DNA of 64,000 nucleotides from Caldilineales bacterium (GCA_019695115.1 JAIBAP010000002.1:1-64000), one strand, 5' to 3'; counted from the stretch's first letter, positions 36,001 through 44,523 are shown. Numbers and translations: made by a program. The notes: generated from the sequence alone by a model not told the origin.

Positions 36001-36710
36001 CACTTGCGGGTAGTTCGCGCGACATGACGCCGCACGTCATCGATATAGTCTTCGATGGTTCGGGGAGAAGGCAGGTGAAGGCTGTTGTCAGGGTTGTCGG
36101 GGTCAAGCGCCCAATTGGCGGGATTGTCGTAGATGTATTGGCGAATGGCGGCCAACGCTCGATCATTGCGCACGATTCTATCGTAGTAGTTGCGTTGCCA
36201 GACGCGGACGCCCGGCGCGCCGCGAAGTGCATTGATGCGTTTGGTGCTCTGGTATTTGAAGTAGGCCATGACTTGGCCCAAAGAGCCGGGGATCAATCGT
36301 AGGGGCGAGGTCTCCTCGCCCTCGGGTGTGGATACGGGTGTGGGGATGGGCGTGGGAACGGGTGTGGGGATGGGCGTGGAGACGGGCGTGGGGACCACGC
36401 CCCTACCGGCCTCGGATTCGTCCGCATCGGATGGCGGCTCCGTGATGCCAATGATGCCATGAAAATGGTTCGGCATCACCATGTGAGCATCCAAGACCAC
36501 AAGCGGAAATCGCTTTGTCAATTGCAGCCACTCCTCCTCCACGATCTCGCCCCATTGGTTGCGATGCATTTCCCAATCGTAAACATCGCCGAGGAGACAT
36601 TCACGGTTTTGCACGCAAATGGTGACAAAATAGGGGCCGGGTGATGTATAGTCGTAGCCGGGATGGCGGATCGACCGGCGATGGTGCCTGGTGGGATCGT
36701 ATTGAGACAT
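36000..36710 (-). CDS. REP-associated tyrosine transposase (RAYT/IS200-like)
   Basis: This 236-aa Y1-type HUH endonuclease has the metal-binding HUH motif MPNHFHGIIG (H82, H84), catalytic Tyr in IRQYIYDNPANW (Y192) and a typical N-terminus HHRRSIRHPGYDY. RAYTs nick and mobilise REP palindromes. The ATG at 36710 (MSQYDP) precedes the conserved start; the longer frame upstream is REP sequence. Residues 103-138 (VVPTPVSTPIPTPVPTPIPT and flanks) are encoded by a REP-type unit, described separately, that lies in frame inside the gene. It adjoins the REP array and sits between restriction-modification fragments. Confidence 0.9.
   Translation of the reverse strand: MSQYDPTRHHRRSIRHPGYDYTSPGPYFVTICVQNRECLLGDVYDWEMHRNQWGEIVEEEWLQLTKRFPLVVLDAHMVMPNHFHGIIGITEPPSDADESEAGRGVVPTPVSTPIPTPVPTPIPTPVSTPEGEETSPLRLIPGSLGQVMAYFKYQSTKRINALRGAPGVRVWQRNYYDRIVRNDRALAAIRQYIYDNPANWALDPDNPDNSLHLPSPRTIEDYIDDVRRHVARTTRK
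36298..36405. repeat. REP-type unit inside the RAYT coding frame
   Basis: The unit starts GTAGGGGCGAGGTCTCC with hairpin partner CTCGCCCTC, continues with GGGCGTGG-type 12-bp microrepeats and ends GTGGGGACCACGCCCCTAC. This is the same order as the array units outside the gene, in diverged form. It inserts about 36 residues without breaking the frame. Confidence 0.8.
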
Positions 36711-36715
36711 AGCAT

Positions 36716-37346
36716 GTAGGGGCGGGGTCTCCCCGCCCCGTGTGGGCGTAGAGGTCGGGAGGTGAAGGCGGGAACGCGGGCGTGGGGATGGGCGTGGGGA
36801 TGGGCGTGGGGACCACGCCCCTACGACGAGGGTAAATTGGCGGCCCGGCAAGGTCGTAGGGGCGGGGTCTCCCCGCCCCGTGTGGGCGTAGAGATGGGCG
36901 TGGGGATGGGCGTGGGGACCACGCCCCTACGACGAGGGTAATTGGCGGCCCGGCAGGGTTGTAGGGGCGGGGTCTCCCCGCCCCGTGTGGGCATAGAGAT
37001 GGGCGTGGGGATGGGCGTGGGGATGGGCGTGGGGATGGGCGTGGGGACCACGCCCCTACGACGAGGGTAAATTGGCGGCCCGGCAGGGTTGTAGGGGCGG
37101 GGTCTCCCCGCCCCGTGTGGGCGTAGAGATGGGCGTGGGGATGGGCGTGGGGATGGGCGTGGGGACCACGCCCCTACGACGAGGGTAAATTGGCGGCCCG
37201 GCAGGGTTGTAGGGGCGGGGTCTCCCCGCCCCGTGTGGGCGTAGGGATGGGCGTGGGGATGGGCGTGGGGATGGGCGTGGGGACCACGCCCCTACGACGA
37301 GGGTAATTGGCGGCCCGGCAAGGTCGTAGGGGCGGGGTCTCCCCGC
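36716..37346. repeat. REP/BIME array next to the RAYT
   Basis: Six copies of a unit starting GTAGGGGCGGGGTCTCC begin near 36716, 36857, 36961, 37091, 37209 and 37327. Each contains a 9-bp hairpin GGGGCGGGG-TCT-CCCCGCCCC, then a variable number of 12-bp GATGGGCGTGGG microrepeats, then a second hairpin GGGCGTGG-GGA-CCACGCCC and a CTACGACGAGGGTAA tail linked to GGCGGCCCGGCA. Spacings of about 104, 118 and 130 bp differ by one microrepeat. The last copy is truncated at an R-M fossil. This is a substrate-like array for the adjacent RAYT; it is not CRISPR because there are no unique spacers. Confidence 0.93.
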
Positions 37347-37378
37347 CCGTCACCCCGCCCGCCACCCCGCCCGCCACG

Positions 37379-37453
37379 CCCTTCCTTTTCCGTCCCTTGC
37401 TCTGCCCGAATCCTTGCCAACGACACGCTCGCCGGCTCATCTTGCGGGTCTTG
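37379..37453 (-). pseudogene. HsdS C-terminal fragment
   Basis: Directly after the HsdR-like start, the same frame reads QDPQDEPASVSLARIRAEQG. This resembles the C-terminal coda QDP-x-DEPAS-x-LL-x-RI-x-AE common in type I specificity subunits. It then runs into REP-derived Gly/Arg sequence. It is therefore probably the tail of an hsdS fused to the head of an hsdR by an internal deletion. Confidence 0.5.
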
Positions 37454-37609
37454 CAGATAATCAGCCGGGCCAGTCGCCAGCGGAAACTCGCGCACCGCCA
37501 CGCCCAACCCCGCCCCCAGGTTCATGGCCGCCCGATCCTGCACCACCCAGCCGGCGGCAGCGAGAAGGGCGTCGATGTGTTGGCGGGCGAGGGCTTCGGG
37601 CGAAGGCAT
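37454..37609 (-). pseudogene. HsdR/type I restriction enzyme N-terminal fragment
   Basis: The frame starts MPSPEALARQHIDALLAAAG and continues WVVQDRAAMNLGAGLGVAVR then EFPLATGPADYL. This matches the first ~52 residues of EcoEI-type HsdR proteins, which go on with a nuclease and DEAD-box helicase of about 900 more residues. Here the match stops at the conserved ADYL and changes to an HsdS-like tail, so the gene is dead. Confidence 0.65.
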
Positions 37610-37629
37610 TGTGACACGAGTCTAGCCGA

Positions 37630-39273
37630 TCACACCTCACGCGTCAACGCTGGCGTGGCGGCGGCGGCGCCATCTTGCTTGCCCTTGCGCCTCATCCGCG
37701 CCCCCAGCCCGGTCTTTTTCCCGACATCGTCGTAGCCCTCGTGACTGTAATAGTAGTAATAGCCGTTGTCCCGCACCGGCATGCGGTTCAGCACCACACC
37801 GACGATGCGGGCGTTGACATGCTTCAGTGCATCCACCGCCCGCCCCGCCATCTCGCGCCGCGTCTGCCCAGAGACTAGCACCAGCAGCACCCCATCGACC
37901 TGGGTGGAGAGGATGGCGGCATCGGAGAGGACGGTGGCGGGAGGGCTATCCACCACCACGATGTCAGCCTGCATCTCCAGCGCGGCCAGAAGCTCGGCCA
38001 TGCGGTGCGAGCCGAGCAGTTCGGCCGAGTTGGGCGGCAACGGGCCGGAGGTCAGCAGGCGCAGGCCGGGGACAACGGTTTCGCTCAGTAGCTCGGACGG
38101 GTCGGGGTGGGCGACCAGCAGCCCGGCGGTGAGGCCGGTGTTGTTGGCGAGCTTGAACAAGCGGTGTTGGCGCGGGCGATGCAGGTCGGCATCCACCAGG
38201 ATCACTTGCTGCCCGGCCTGGGCCAGGGCAATGGCCAGGTTGGCCGCCGTCATCGACTTGCCTTCCGATGGGGCCGGGCTGGTGATCATCAGACAGCGCA
38301 GAGGCTCATCGACAGAGGCAAACTGCAGGTTGGTGCGAAGCACACGGTAGGATTCTTTGGCGGGCGATTGGGCCGGGCCAAGCCCCACCAGTTCGCTTTC
38401 GCCGGCCGCCGCCTCGATAGCAGGCACCGCTCCCAGCGTCGTCAATTGCAGCGCCGACTGCACATCTTCGGGGTTTTTCAGGGTATCGTCCAGGCTTTCG
38501 AGCAGGAAAGCGGCGCCCACCCCCACCAGCAGGCCCATCGCCGCCGCCAGGAAGATGGTGAGCAGCTTGTTCGGCCCCACCGGATAGCCGGGCAGGGTGG
38601 CGGGTTCGACGATATTGAGCGAATTGACCGCCCCGCGCTCGGTGCTGGAAAGCAGCGCCGCGTAGTTGCTCTGCAACGTGGTCTGTTTGCTTTCCAGCGC
38701 CCGCAGTTGCGTCTGGGCCTCGCTGATCTGTTTGGGGTCAAGCAGGGTCGCCAGCTCCCCCTGCTTGCGCTGGATCTCGGCCTTGGTCTGCTGCAACGCC
38801 GCCTCCAACTCGTCCAGTTGGCCGGCGATGAATGTCTGTCGTTGCGCGGCTTCGGACTGGGCGCTATTCTGGGTCTGGGCCATCAATTGGTGCGCTAGTT
38901 CGTTGGCCACGGCCTGGGCGCGTTGCGGGTTGGCGTCCAGCACCTTCATTTCCACCAGTTGCGTGTCCGGCACCACGCGCACACTGTAATCGGGCAGTTC
39001 CGCCAGCCCTTGCGCAGCCAGGACTGCCTGCCGCACCGGGTTGCGCCGGGCCAGGTCGGCGTAGGTGTTGGCCAGTTTCAAGGTCAGCGAATAGTCGTTG
39101 CTGTTGGGATTGGGGTCGTTGATCGCCCGCCCGACCATCAGCGTGGCCCGGCTTTCGTACATGAACGGCTGGTTGCGAGTGACGATGACGCTGGCGAGGA
39201 TGGCGACGAAGGTCGTCGCCGCCACCAGCCACCACCAGCGGCGTAGGGGTTGGAGATAGGCTTTCAGTTCCAT
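37630..39273 (-). CDS. Polysaccharide co-polymerase / BY-type tyrosine autokinase
   Basis: This 547-aa membrane protein controls exopolysaccharide chain length and export. The N-terminal Wzz domain has TM1 at about 13-32 and a second TM near 236-258 (LLTIFLAAAMGLLVGVGAAFLL), with a coiled coil (about 140-205) between. The cytoplasmic kinase has Walker A SPAPSEGKSM (K339), Walker A' ILVDADLHRPRQH (D361) and Walker B IVVVDSPPATVLSDA. The C-terminus has a Tyr cluster (YYYYYSHEGYDD), the usual autophosphorylation site. It is transcribed last in the minus-strand EPS cluster, after a terminator-like hairpin that may lower its expression. Confidence 0.94.
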   Translation of the reverse strand: MELKAYLQPLRRWWWLVAATTFVAILASVIVTRNQPFMYESRATLMVGRAINDPNPNSNDYSLTLKLANTYADLARRNPVRQAVLAAQGLAELPDYSVRVVPDTQLVEMKVLDANPQRAQAVANELAHQLMAQTQNSAQSEAAQRQTFIAGQLDELEAALQQTKAEIQRKQGELATLLDPKQISEAQTQLRALESKQTTLQSNYAALLSSTERGAVNSLNIVEPATLPGYPVGPNKLLTIFLAAAMGLLVGVGAAFLLESLDDTLKNPEDVQSALQLTTLGAVPAIEAAAGESELVGLGPAQSPAKESYRVLRTNLQFASVDEPLRCLMITSPAPSEGKSMTAANLAIALAQAGQQVILVDADLHRPRQHRLFKLANNTGLTAGLLVAHPDPSELLSETVVPGLRLLTSGPLPPNSAELLGSHRMAELLAALEMQADIVVVDSPPATVLSDAAILSTQVDGVLLVLVSGQTRREMAGRAVDALKHVNARIVGVVLNRMPVRDNGYYYYYSHEGYDDVGKKTGLGARMRRKGKQDGAAAATPALTREV

Positions 39274-39297
39274 GGCGTCTTCTAGATCAAGGTCGAA

Positions 39298-39330
39298 AAA
39301 CCCTAAAGGTTTCCAAAACCTTTAGGGTTT
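39298..39330 (-). terminator. Rho-independent terminator with U-tract
   Basis: A 15-bp perfect stem AAACCCTAAAGGTTT / AAACCTTTAGGGTTT with a 3-nt loop is followed on the minus strand by a T run. It overlaps the stop codon of the upstream GT4 gene and lies ahead of the tyrosine-autokinase gene, so some read-through may still reach that gene. Confidence 0.7.
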
Positions 39331-40563
39331 GCTGGCAAGGGTTTGCTCGTAAACAGCATCGAGGGCGGGATAGAGCGTGCGGACGTGGTAGTTTGCTTCC
39401 ACCCAGGCCCGCCCAGCATGGCGCAGGCGTTGGCTGAGGGCCGGCTCCTCCAGCAGGCGCAGCACCGCCTGGGCGAAATCATGGGGGGCGTCGGCCAGGA
39501 GGAGGTTCTCACCCTCGCGCACGGCCAGGCCCTCGGCCCCCACCCTGGTCGAGACCATCGGCAGCCCCCACAGCCAGCCATCCAGGATCTTCACCCGCGT
39601 CCCGCTGGCCGTATGGACGGGCACGATGAAGACATCGGCCTCGGCCAGGAGGGGGGCAGGGTCGGCCACATAGCCCAGAACTTGGATGCGCGGGTCGGTG
39701 GCGAGGGCGCTGACGGTGGCGGGGGGCTGTTTGCCGGCGATCATCAGCCGAACATCGGGGCGCTGCCGGTGGATGAGGGGCAGCACCTGCCGGGCAAACC
39801 AGAGCACGCCGGCGCTGTTGGGCGGCCAGAGCAACGCCCCCAGGTGCAGGATCGTCGGCGCCGGCCCGGCTTTGTGAACCACGGCTGCGGTCGCGGCCGG
39901 ATCGACGGCGATGGGGATCGTCCGGAAGCGGCCGGACAGGCGGGCGGATTGAATGGGTGGAAAGAGTGCGAGCAAGTGGCGGCGGTCTTCGTCCGAGACG
40001 GTGAGGACGGCATCATAGCACGAGCAGCAGTCGGCCTCGAAACGGGCGAAGGCAACGGCTTCGCGCTGCATGATCCGCCGTCGCCAGGCAGATGGCTCGG
40101 CGGCGGCCAGGCGTCGCGCCAGGACATGGACGGCGTTGTGCTGGTCGAGCACGGTGGCAGGGCGCTGGCGCATCTGCGCCGCCGCCCACTGCCCCCACCC
40201 CGCCATGGCCGTCTGGTCGGCATGAACCAGGTCGAACGAGGTCTCGCGCACCCGCTGTGCCAGGCATTGGCGCATGGCGGGCATGTCGTCGCGCTCGATC
40301 ACGAACGGCCTGCCCGATACCAGCCCTCTGGCCACCGCCCGCAGGTTGTGGGCCAGCGAGCGCCGGATGGCCACCGGATGCACGGCCTGGCAAAAGCCTT
40401 GCAAATGCTCGATGGCCGCCGGTGGGTCGTCGGGCCGCACAAACGAGACCAGCGTCAGTTCGTGTTTGGCGGCCAGATGGCGCAAGACGTGATAGGCGCG
40501 CACCTTCGGCCCGGCATCGAGCGGGTAGGGCAGCACCTGGGTGAGGAAGAGAACTCGCGCCAT
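39322..40563 (-). CDS. GT4-family glycosyltransferase (EpsH/TIGR03087-like)
   Basis: This 413-aa GT-B enzyme has an acceptor-side N-terminus LTQVLPYPLDAGPKVRAYHVL and a donor-side C-terminal half with SGTRVKILDGWLWGLPMVST (GT4 E-x7-E region, here D-G-W-L-W-G-L-P). GAEGLAVREGENLLLADAP is also present. It resembles the family of putative sugar transferases often seen in EPS gene clusters. It is a paralogue of the enzyme encoded at 50035-51279 and lies 40 bp after the WbaP-type gene. Sugar donor and acceptor cannot be read. Confidence 0.87.
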   Translation of the reverse strand: MARVLFLTQVLPYPLDAGPKVRAYHVLRHLAAKHELTLVSFVRPDDPPAAIEHLQGFCQAVHPVAIRRSLAHNLRAVARGLVSGRPFVIERDDMPAMRQCLAQRVRETSFDLVHADQTAMAGWGQWAAAQMRQRPATVLDQHNAVHVLARRLAAAEPSAWRRRIMQREAVAFARFEADCCSCYDAVLTVSDEDRRHLLALFPPIQSARLSGRFRTIPIAVDPAATAAVVHKAGPAPTILHLGALLWPPNSAGVLWFARQVLPLIHRQRPDVRLMIAGKQPPATVSALATDPRIQVLGYVADPAPLLAEADVFIVPVHTASGTRVKILDGWLWGLPMVSTRVGAEGLAVREGENLLLADAPHDFAQAVLRLLEEPALSQRLRHAGRAWVEANYHVRTLYPALDAVYEQTLASKP

Positions 40564-40603
40564 TCGCTCCCAACACGCAAAACTACTTCTTATTGCGTAT
40601 TAG

Positions 40604-42109
40604 TCAGATCCCACGAAACTTAACGATTTCGGCCAGGGTTTTGACCATGATGCTCATGTCGAGCCAGAGATTGACATGAGCGACGTAGAAAAGGTCGTAT
40701 TCCAACTTGATGCGGGCGTCCTCGTGGGTGTTGGCGTAGGGGTGACGCACCTGCGCCCAACCGGTGATGCCCGGTCGCACGGCATGGCGGGCGCGGTAGA
40801 AGGGCAGGGTTTGGGCCAGCGCCTCGACGAATTCAGGTCGTTCGGGGCGTGGGCCGATCAGACTCATCTCTCCGGCCAGGACGTTGACACACTGCGGCAG
40901 TTCGTCCAGGCGCGTAGAGCGCAAGATGCGGCCGACGGGCGTCACGCGTTGGTCATCCTTCGTCGCCCACACGGCGCCGGTTTCCTTTTCGGCATCGGGC
41001 GACATGGAACGGAATTTGAGACAGATGAACGGCTTGCCACCCCGACCGATGCGCGTTTGCCGGTAGAACAGAGGGCCGGGTGAGGTCAGGCGGTTGGCGA
41101 CGAGGAGGGGCGGGATCAGCATGGCCAGCAGAACCAGGCCGACCAGGGCGCCCAACACATCCGCCGCCCGCTTGGCCCCGCGGCTCAGCCGGTCGCCGGC
41201 GGTTTCGTGCATCGGCATGACCAGATGGAGGTCCTGGCCGATGTGTTCGACCGGGACGCGGCCCAACAGCCGCTCGTAGAAAACCGGCATGGTGCTGAAG
41301 CGGATGCCCATTTCTCGGCAGCGTAAGATGGCGTCGAACAGGGCCACATCGATGGTATGGCGGTGGGTGATGGCCAGGACGATCTCATCGATGGCCAGGC
41401 TGTGGGCCAATCTCGGCAGATCGTTCCGTCCCCCCACCACTGCGATGCCGGCGACCGCCCGATCCCGCAGGGCCGGATTGTCGTCGATCAAGCCGGTGAT
41501 CTGGCAGCCGGCCTCGCGGAAGGGGTTGGCCGTGTCGCCTGCTTCCGGTTCGGTGCGCAGGGCGGCGACCAACGACCTGCCGGCATGGCCGGCCCCGACG
41601 ATCAGAACCCGCTGTTTGAACCAGGGTTGGCGGAACAAGAGGCTGTAGAAGCTGCGCCACCCTGCCATGCCCAGGGCCGACGCCGCCAGAAAGAGAAACA
41701 GCGGCTCTCGTGCGCCAAAGGCGGGCGTGAGCCAGGGGACGAGCGCATAAGTGAACACTGCTAACACGGCGGCGCTTGCGGCGGCGCGGGCGCTATTCCA
41801 ACTGTTGGCGGCCCGCGCCAGATTGTAGACGTCGAAGAAAACAGCCCAGGCGCACCAGACCACGGCCAGGGTCAGAAACCATGTCAGCGATCGCAGGGCA
41901 TGCTGTGGCAGAGTTTCCAGGCCGAAGTGAGCGACCAGGGCGAGCAGCAGCGCCCCTTCGATGACCGCGAGATCGCCCAAACAGAGCAGCAAACGGCGCT
42001 CGGAGATGCTGAGGCGCAGGCTGGGCAGGCCGACGCGACGGCGCCAACCGTGGGTTCGGGCCGGGCGCAAGAGGATTTCATCGGGTGATAGGGGACGGGG
42101 TAGGGTCAT
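40604..42109 (-). CDS. Undecaprenyl-phosphate sugar phosphotransferase (WbaP type)
   Basis: This 501-aa integral membrane enzyme starts lipid-linked repeat-unit synthesis by moving a sugar-1-phosphate onto undecaprenyl phosphate. Four to five N-terminal helices (about 35-160) lead to a CoA-binding-like regulatory domain (VLIVGAGHAGRSLVAAL) and a further helix. The C-terminal catalytic domain carries KFRSM, EMSLIGPRPERPEFVE, RHAVRPGITGWAQVR and KLEYDLFYVAHVNLWLDMSI. The ATG at 42109 overlaps the GT4 stop by ATGA. The first 150 codons are duplicated at 46370-46827. It is the likely committed step of the cluster. Confidence 0.92.
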   Translation of the reverse strand: MTLPRPLSPDEILLRPARTHGWRRRVGLPSLRLSISERRLLLCLGDLAVIEGALLLALVAHFGLETLPQHALRSLTWFLTLAVVWCAWAVFFDVYNLARAANSWNSARAAASAAVLAVFTYALVPWLTPAFGAREPLFLFLAASALGMAGWRSFYSLLFRQPWFKQRVLIVGAGHAGRSLVAALRTEPEAGDTANPFREAGCQITGLIDDNPALRDRAVAGIAVVGGRNDLPRLAHSLAIDEIVLAITHRHTIDVALFDAILRCREMGIRFSTMPVFYERLLGRVPVEHIGQDLHLVMPMHETAGDRLSRGAKRAADVLGALVGLVLLAMLIPPLLVANRLTSPGPLFYRQTRIGRGGKPFICLKFRSMSPDAEKETGAVWATKDDQRVTPVGRILRSTRLDELPQCVNVLAGEMSLIGPRPERPEFVEALAQTLPFYRARHAVRPGITGWAQVRHPYANTHEDARIKLEYDLFYVAHVNLWLDMSIMVKTLAEIVKFRGI

Positions 42110-42248
42110 GGCGTTATCCTGTCGTTCCCTTTGGCGGCAAGCCGGGTGTAGGTCTGTTGGAGGGCCTCGAATTCCAGGACGCGTTGCTGGTCGTACCAGG
42201 CTCGCCCTGCCGCACCCATTTGCGCCAGCCGGGCCGGGTCGTCGAAGG
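41652..42248. repeat. 597-bp direct repeat, copy 1
   Basis: This copy spans the C-terminus of a GT4 gene and the N-terminus of the WbaP-type gene, both intact. It matches 46370-46966 at a constant offset of 4718 bp with scattered substitutions. It is the ancestral copy. Confidence 0.93.
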
Positions 42249-43251
42249 CGGCGGCCAGCGCGGCGGCCAGCGAAGGCGCATCGCAAGGCGGTGTGACCCA
42301 GCCGGTGATCCCAGGCTGAACATATTCGGCCAGGGCGCCCGAATCGGCGACGATGACTGGTTTGCCAAAGAAATAGGCGGCGGCAACCAGGGCCGATTGG
42401 GTAGCCGAGACATAGGGCAACACGACCAGGGCGGCGCTGCCGAAGAGCATTACCGTCTCCTCGTCGTCCAGCCAGTGGTTGCGTAGTTCGACGCCCGCCG
42501 GCAGCGTCCCCTGCCAGCAGGCTTGCACGTCGCCCGCCCCGGCTACCACCAATGATGGCGGCTGATCGCCGGGGAATCGTCCCGACTCCGCCAGCCGTTG
42601 CCAGGCCGAAAGGAGCACATCCAGGCCCTTGTAGGGCAGCAGGCGGCCAAAGAAGAGGGCATACGGGCGTCTGCCGGTAGCCGCAGTGGGATCGGGTCGC
42701 TGGCCGCGCAGCCTGGACTCGACGGCCTGGCTGAACATGAGGTGGAGGAGCGGCGTGGTTGTGATCTTGGCCGGAGGGTGGCCGCTCGCCAGGAGGCGCC
42801 GGCGGTAGACCTGGCCATGGACGAGGATATGGTCGGCCGAGTGCAGCACCAGCCGATTCCAGAGGCGGACGAGAAGGGAGGAAAGCGCCCCGCCGCCCTG
42901 GTGGGGGTCGAGATCGTGCAGCGTGTGCATGGTTGCGCTTTGCAGCCGGCGCAGCAAAAGCGGGTTCCAGAGGTGGGGGGCGGTGAAATGGTTGACGTCG
43001 GCCTGGAGGCTTTCGAGGACAGCAGCCAGGCGGCGGAAGGTGCGGAGCTGCAAACCCTCGCTCGAGAAGCCGGTCGTGCGGTTGGCAAGCGGCGTGCGCT
43101 GATGAAGGCTGGCGGCATAGCGGTCGCGGGGTAAGCGTGCGCTGCTAACCAGATGGACTTCATGGCCGCGTTCGCTCATGCGGTTGGCCAGGTCGGCGGT
43201 GTATTGGTGCATGCCCAGGGTGGGGGACAGGCAGATGTAGGCGATCCGCAT
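42106..43251 (-). CDS. GT4-family glycosyltransferase
   Basis: This 381-aa GT-B enzyme has an N-terminus RIAYICLSPTLGMHQYTADL that resembles a nucleotide-sugar glycosyltransferase. The middle region PYALFFGRLLPYKGLDVLL and C-terminal block MLFGSAALVVLPYVSATQSALVAAAYFFGKPVIVADSGALAEYV (the E-x7-E region is degenerate) fit family 4. Its TGA overlaps the WbaP start. The last 47 codons are included in the 597-bp repeat. The substrate is unknown. Confidence 0.87.
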   Translation of the reverse strand: MRIAYICLSPTLGMHQYTADLANRMSERGHEVHLVSSARLPRDRYAASLHQRTPLANRTTGFSSEGLQLRTFRRLAAVLESLQADVNHFTAPHLWNPLLLRRLQSATMHTLHDLDPHQGGGALSSLLVRLWNRLVLHSADHILVHGQVYRRRLLASGHPPAKITTTPLLHLMFSQAVESRLRGQRPDPTAATGRRPYALFFGRLLPYKGLDVLLSAWQRLAESGRFPGDQPPSLVVAGAGDVQACWQGTLPAGVELRNHWLDDEETVMLFGSAALVVLPYVSATQSALVAAAYFFGKPVIVADSGALAEYVQPGITGWVTPPCDAPSLAAALAAAFDDPARLAQMGAAGRAWYDQQRVLEFEALQQTYTRLAAKGNDRITP

Positions 43252-43261
43252 TGCTTGAGGC

Positions 43262-43605
43262 TCCGGTCACTGGTGGAACGGCCTGGCCGACCAGTTTCAT
43301 CCCACCCAGTCGCTTGGCGACGCCCCGACGATGATGGAGCATTGCGACAAGTCGCTGAGAGAAATCGCTGCTATTTGGGCGGCGCGTGTGACAACATGGG
43401 CAATTCGCTCATGGTCATGGGCGGCAAGCTGGGCATGGATGTGCGCCTGTGTGCATCCTGGTCGCTGCGGTCCGAAGATGGCCTGGTGGCGATTTGCCGG
43501 CAGACCGCGGTGGAGACCGGCGACCCGTCTGACCCTGACTGAAAACGTGGCCGAAGGCGTCGCTGGCGTGGATGATATGCACACCAATGTATGGGTCTCG
43601 ATCCG
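43262..43605 (+). pseudogene. argF: Ornithine carbamoyltransferase fossil
   Basis: In the 516-bp gap between a minus-strand GT4 and a plus-strand secreted protein, broken frames spell the middle of an OTC. They read WNGLADQFHPTQ (carbamoyl-phosphate/ornithine region FHPTQ), TMMEHCDKSLREIAA, then after a frameshift CYLGGACDNMGNSLMVMGGKLG, DGLVAICRQTAVETG and, after another shift, RLTLTENVAEGVAGVDDMHT. No start and no C-terminus remain. The rest of the gap is AT-richer and leads into the next gene. Confidence 0.75.
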
Positions 43606-43688
43606 CGTGCTCGATCGAAGCTTTGCTTCAAACCGTACCTACTGAAAATAGAAGCGAGTTAGTGATCCATGTTACTATCATTTAGTAC

Positions 43689-43702
43689 GGGGGGGGTATA
43701 CT
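43689..43702 (+). promoter_or_regulatory. G8 tract next to a -10-like hexamer
   Basis: A run of eight G residues (43689-43696) abuts TATACT (43697-43702), about 66 bp upstream of the next plus-strand start codon. No good -35 at 17 bp is seen (TTACTA is 19 bp upstream). A homopolymer of this length in a promoter spacer can vary in length during replication. Confidence 0.35.
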
Positions 43703-43767
43703 TTGACTTATCAACATCTCAATTTTGCGTCCAAAGATCCCAAATAGTTTGAGGATAAAAGAAACCA

Positions 43768-44523
43768 ATGATGAAGCACCTCGTTGCTATCATAGTTAGT
43801 GTATTGCTAGCTTCTTGCATCCTTGTGCTTGGTGTGTTAGCACGGGGTAATAGCAATCAAGCTGGTGGCGGGCAACAAGCCAGGTCGAATGCTTCACAAG
43901 CCCCATTTCAAGCCAATGGTGCATTTCGCGCCAAGGCATTCATGAGCGGTAGCTATGACGGCGTCAATGGAACCCTTGAGATTGCTGATCCTGTGTTGCG
44001 ACGTCCCCCGCCCGAATTCTCAGCTTCGCAAGTGGCAATTGTATTTCCACAGTCCCAATGGATTGAAGCAGGCTGGACAAAGGATGCCGGCATCGACTGT
44101 AATCCATGGTTGTATTGGGCCACCAATCCTGGATGGGCGAACAGAGTCGCACCAGCTATCATTGGCAGGAAGTATCGTTTTGCAATTGCTCTTGCTAATC
44201 AGACATATTATCTATGGCGGGTGCGCATCACAGACGACAATACCAACCAAGTTATCTTTCTCAAAGAAGACATAACGACTTCAGTAAGATTCACGAAAGG
44301 CATTCAGATTCAAGCAAATGGTGAGGTTGGCATCACAGACACCCCAGATATGGGCATTTCAGGATTATTGAACCTTAAATACCGCCTCAAGCCTGGCCCG
44401 GATTGGCCATTCTGGGATGCAACTTCAACGCGAGCTGACAATCCGTATCGTATCGCTGCCATTACTATGTATTCCTTCCAAGTCAGTGGAAATCAAGGTA
44501 GATACGGTTTTTATTGTCAATGA
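43768..44523 (+). CDS. Secreted protein of unknown function, AT-rich
   Basis: This 251-aa protein has an N-terminal membrane or signal segment (LVAIIVSVLLASCILVLGVL, with a possible lipobox at LASC), a Gln/Ser/Ala-rich stretch and a beta-rich domain with many aromatic residues (WLYWATNPGWANRV, YRFAIALANQTYYLWRVRIT). No family is recognised. GAGGA stands 12 bases upstream; the ATGATG start leaves a choice of 43768 or 43771. Base composition and codon use are clearly more AT-rich than the surrounding EPS genes, which suggests recent transfer. It runs in the same direction as the next AT-rich gene. Confidence 0.6.
   Translation: MMKHLVAIIVSVLLASCILVLGVLARGNSNQAGGGQQARSNASQAPFQANGAFRAKAFMSGSYDGVNGTLEIADPVLRRPPPEFSASQVAIVFPQSQWIEAGWTKDAGIDCNPWLYWATNPGWANRVAPAIIGRKYRFAIALANQTYYLWRVRITDDNTNQVIFLKEDITTSVRFTKGIQIQANGEVGITDTPDMGISGLLNLKYRLKPGPDWPFWDATSTRADNPYRIAAITMYSFQVSGNQGRYGFYCQ

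Noticed and set aside
36807-37051. Pro/Thr-rich short frames in the REP array (MVPTPIPTPIPT...)
   Set aside because: They are translations of the microrepeats, without ribosome binding sites or conserved domains.
36716-37346. CRISPR array at the REP region
   Set aside because: Units differ by 12-bp microrepeats and contain no unique spacers; a RAYT is adjacent.
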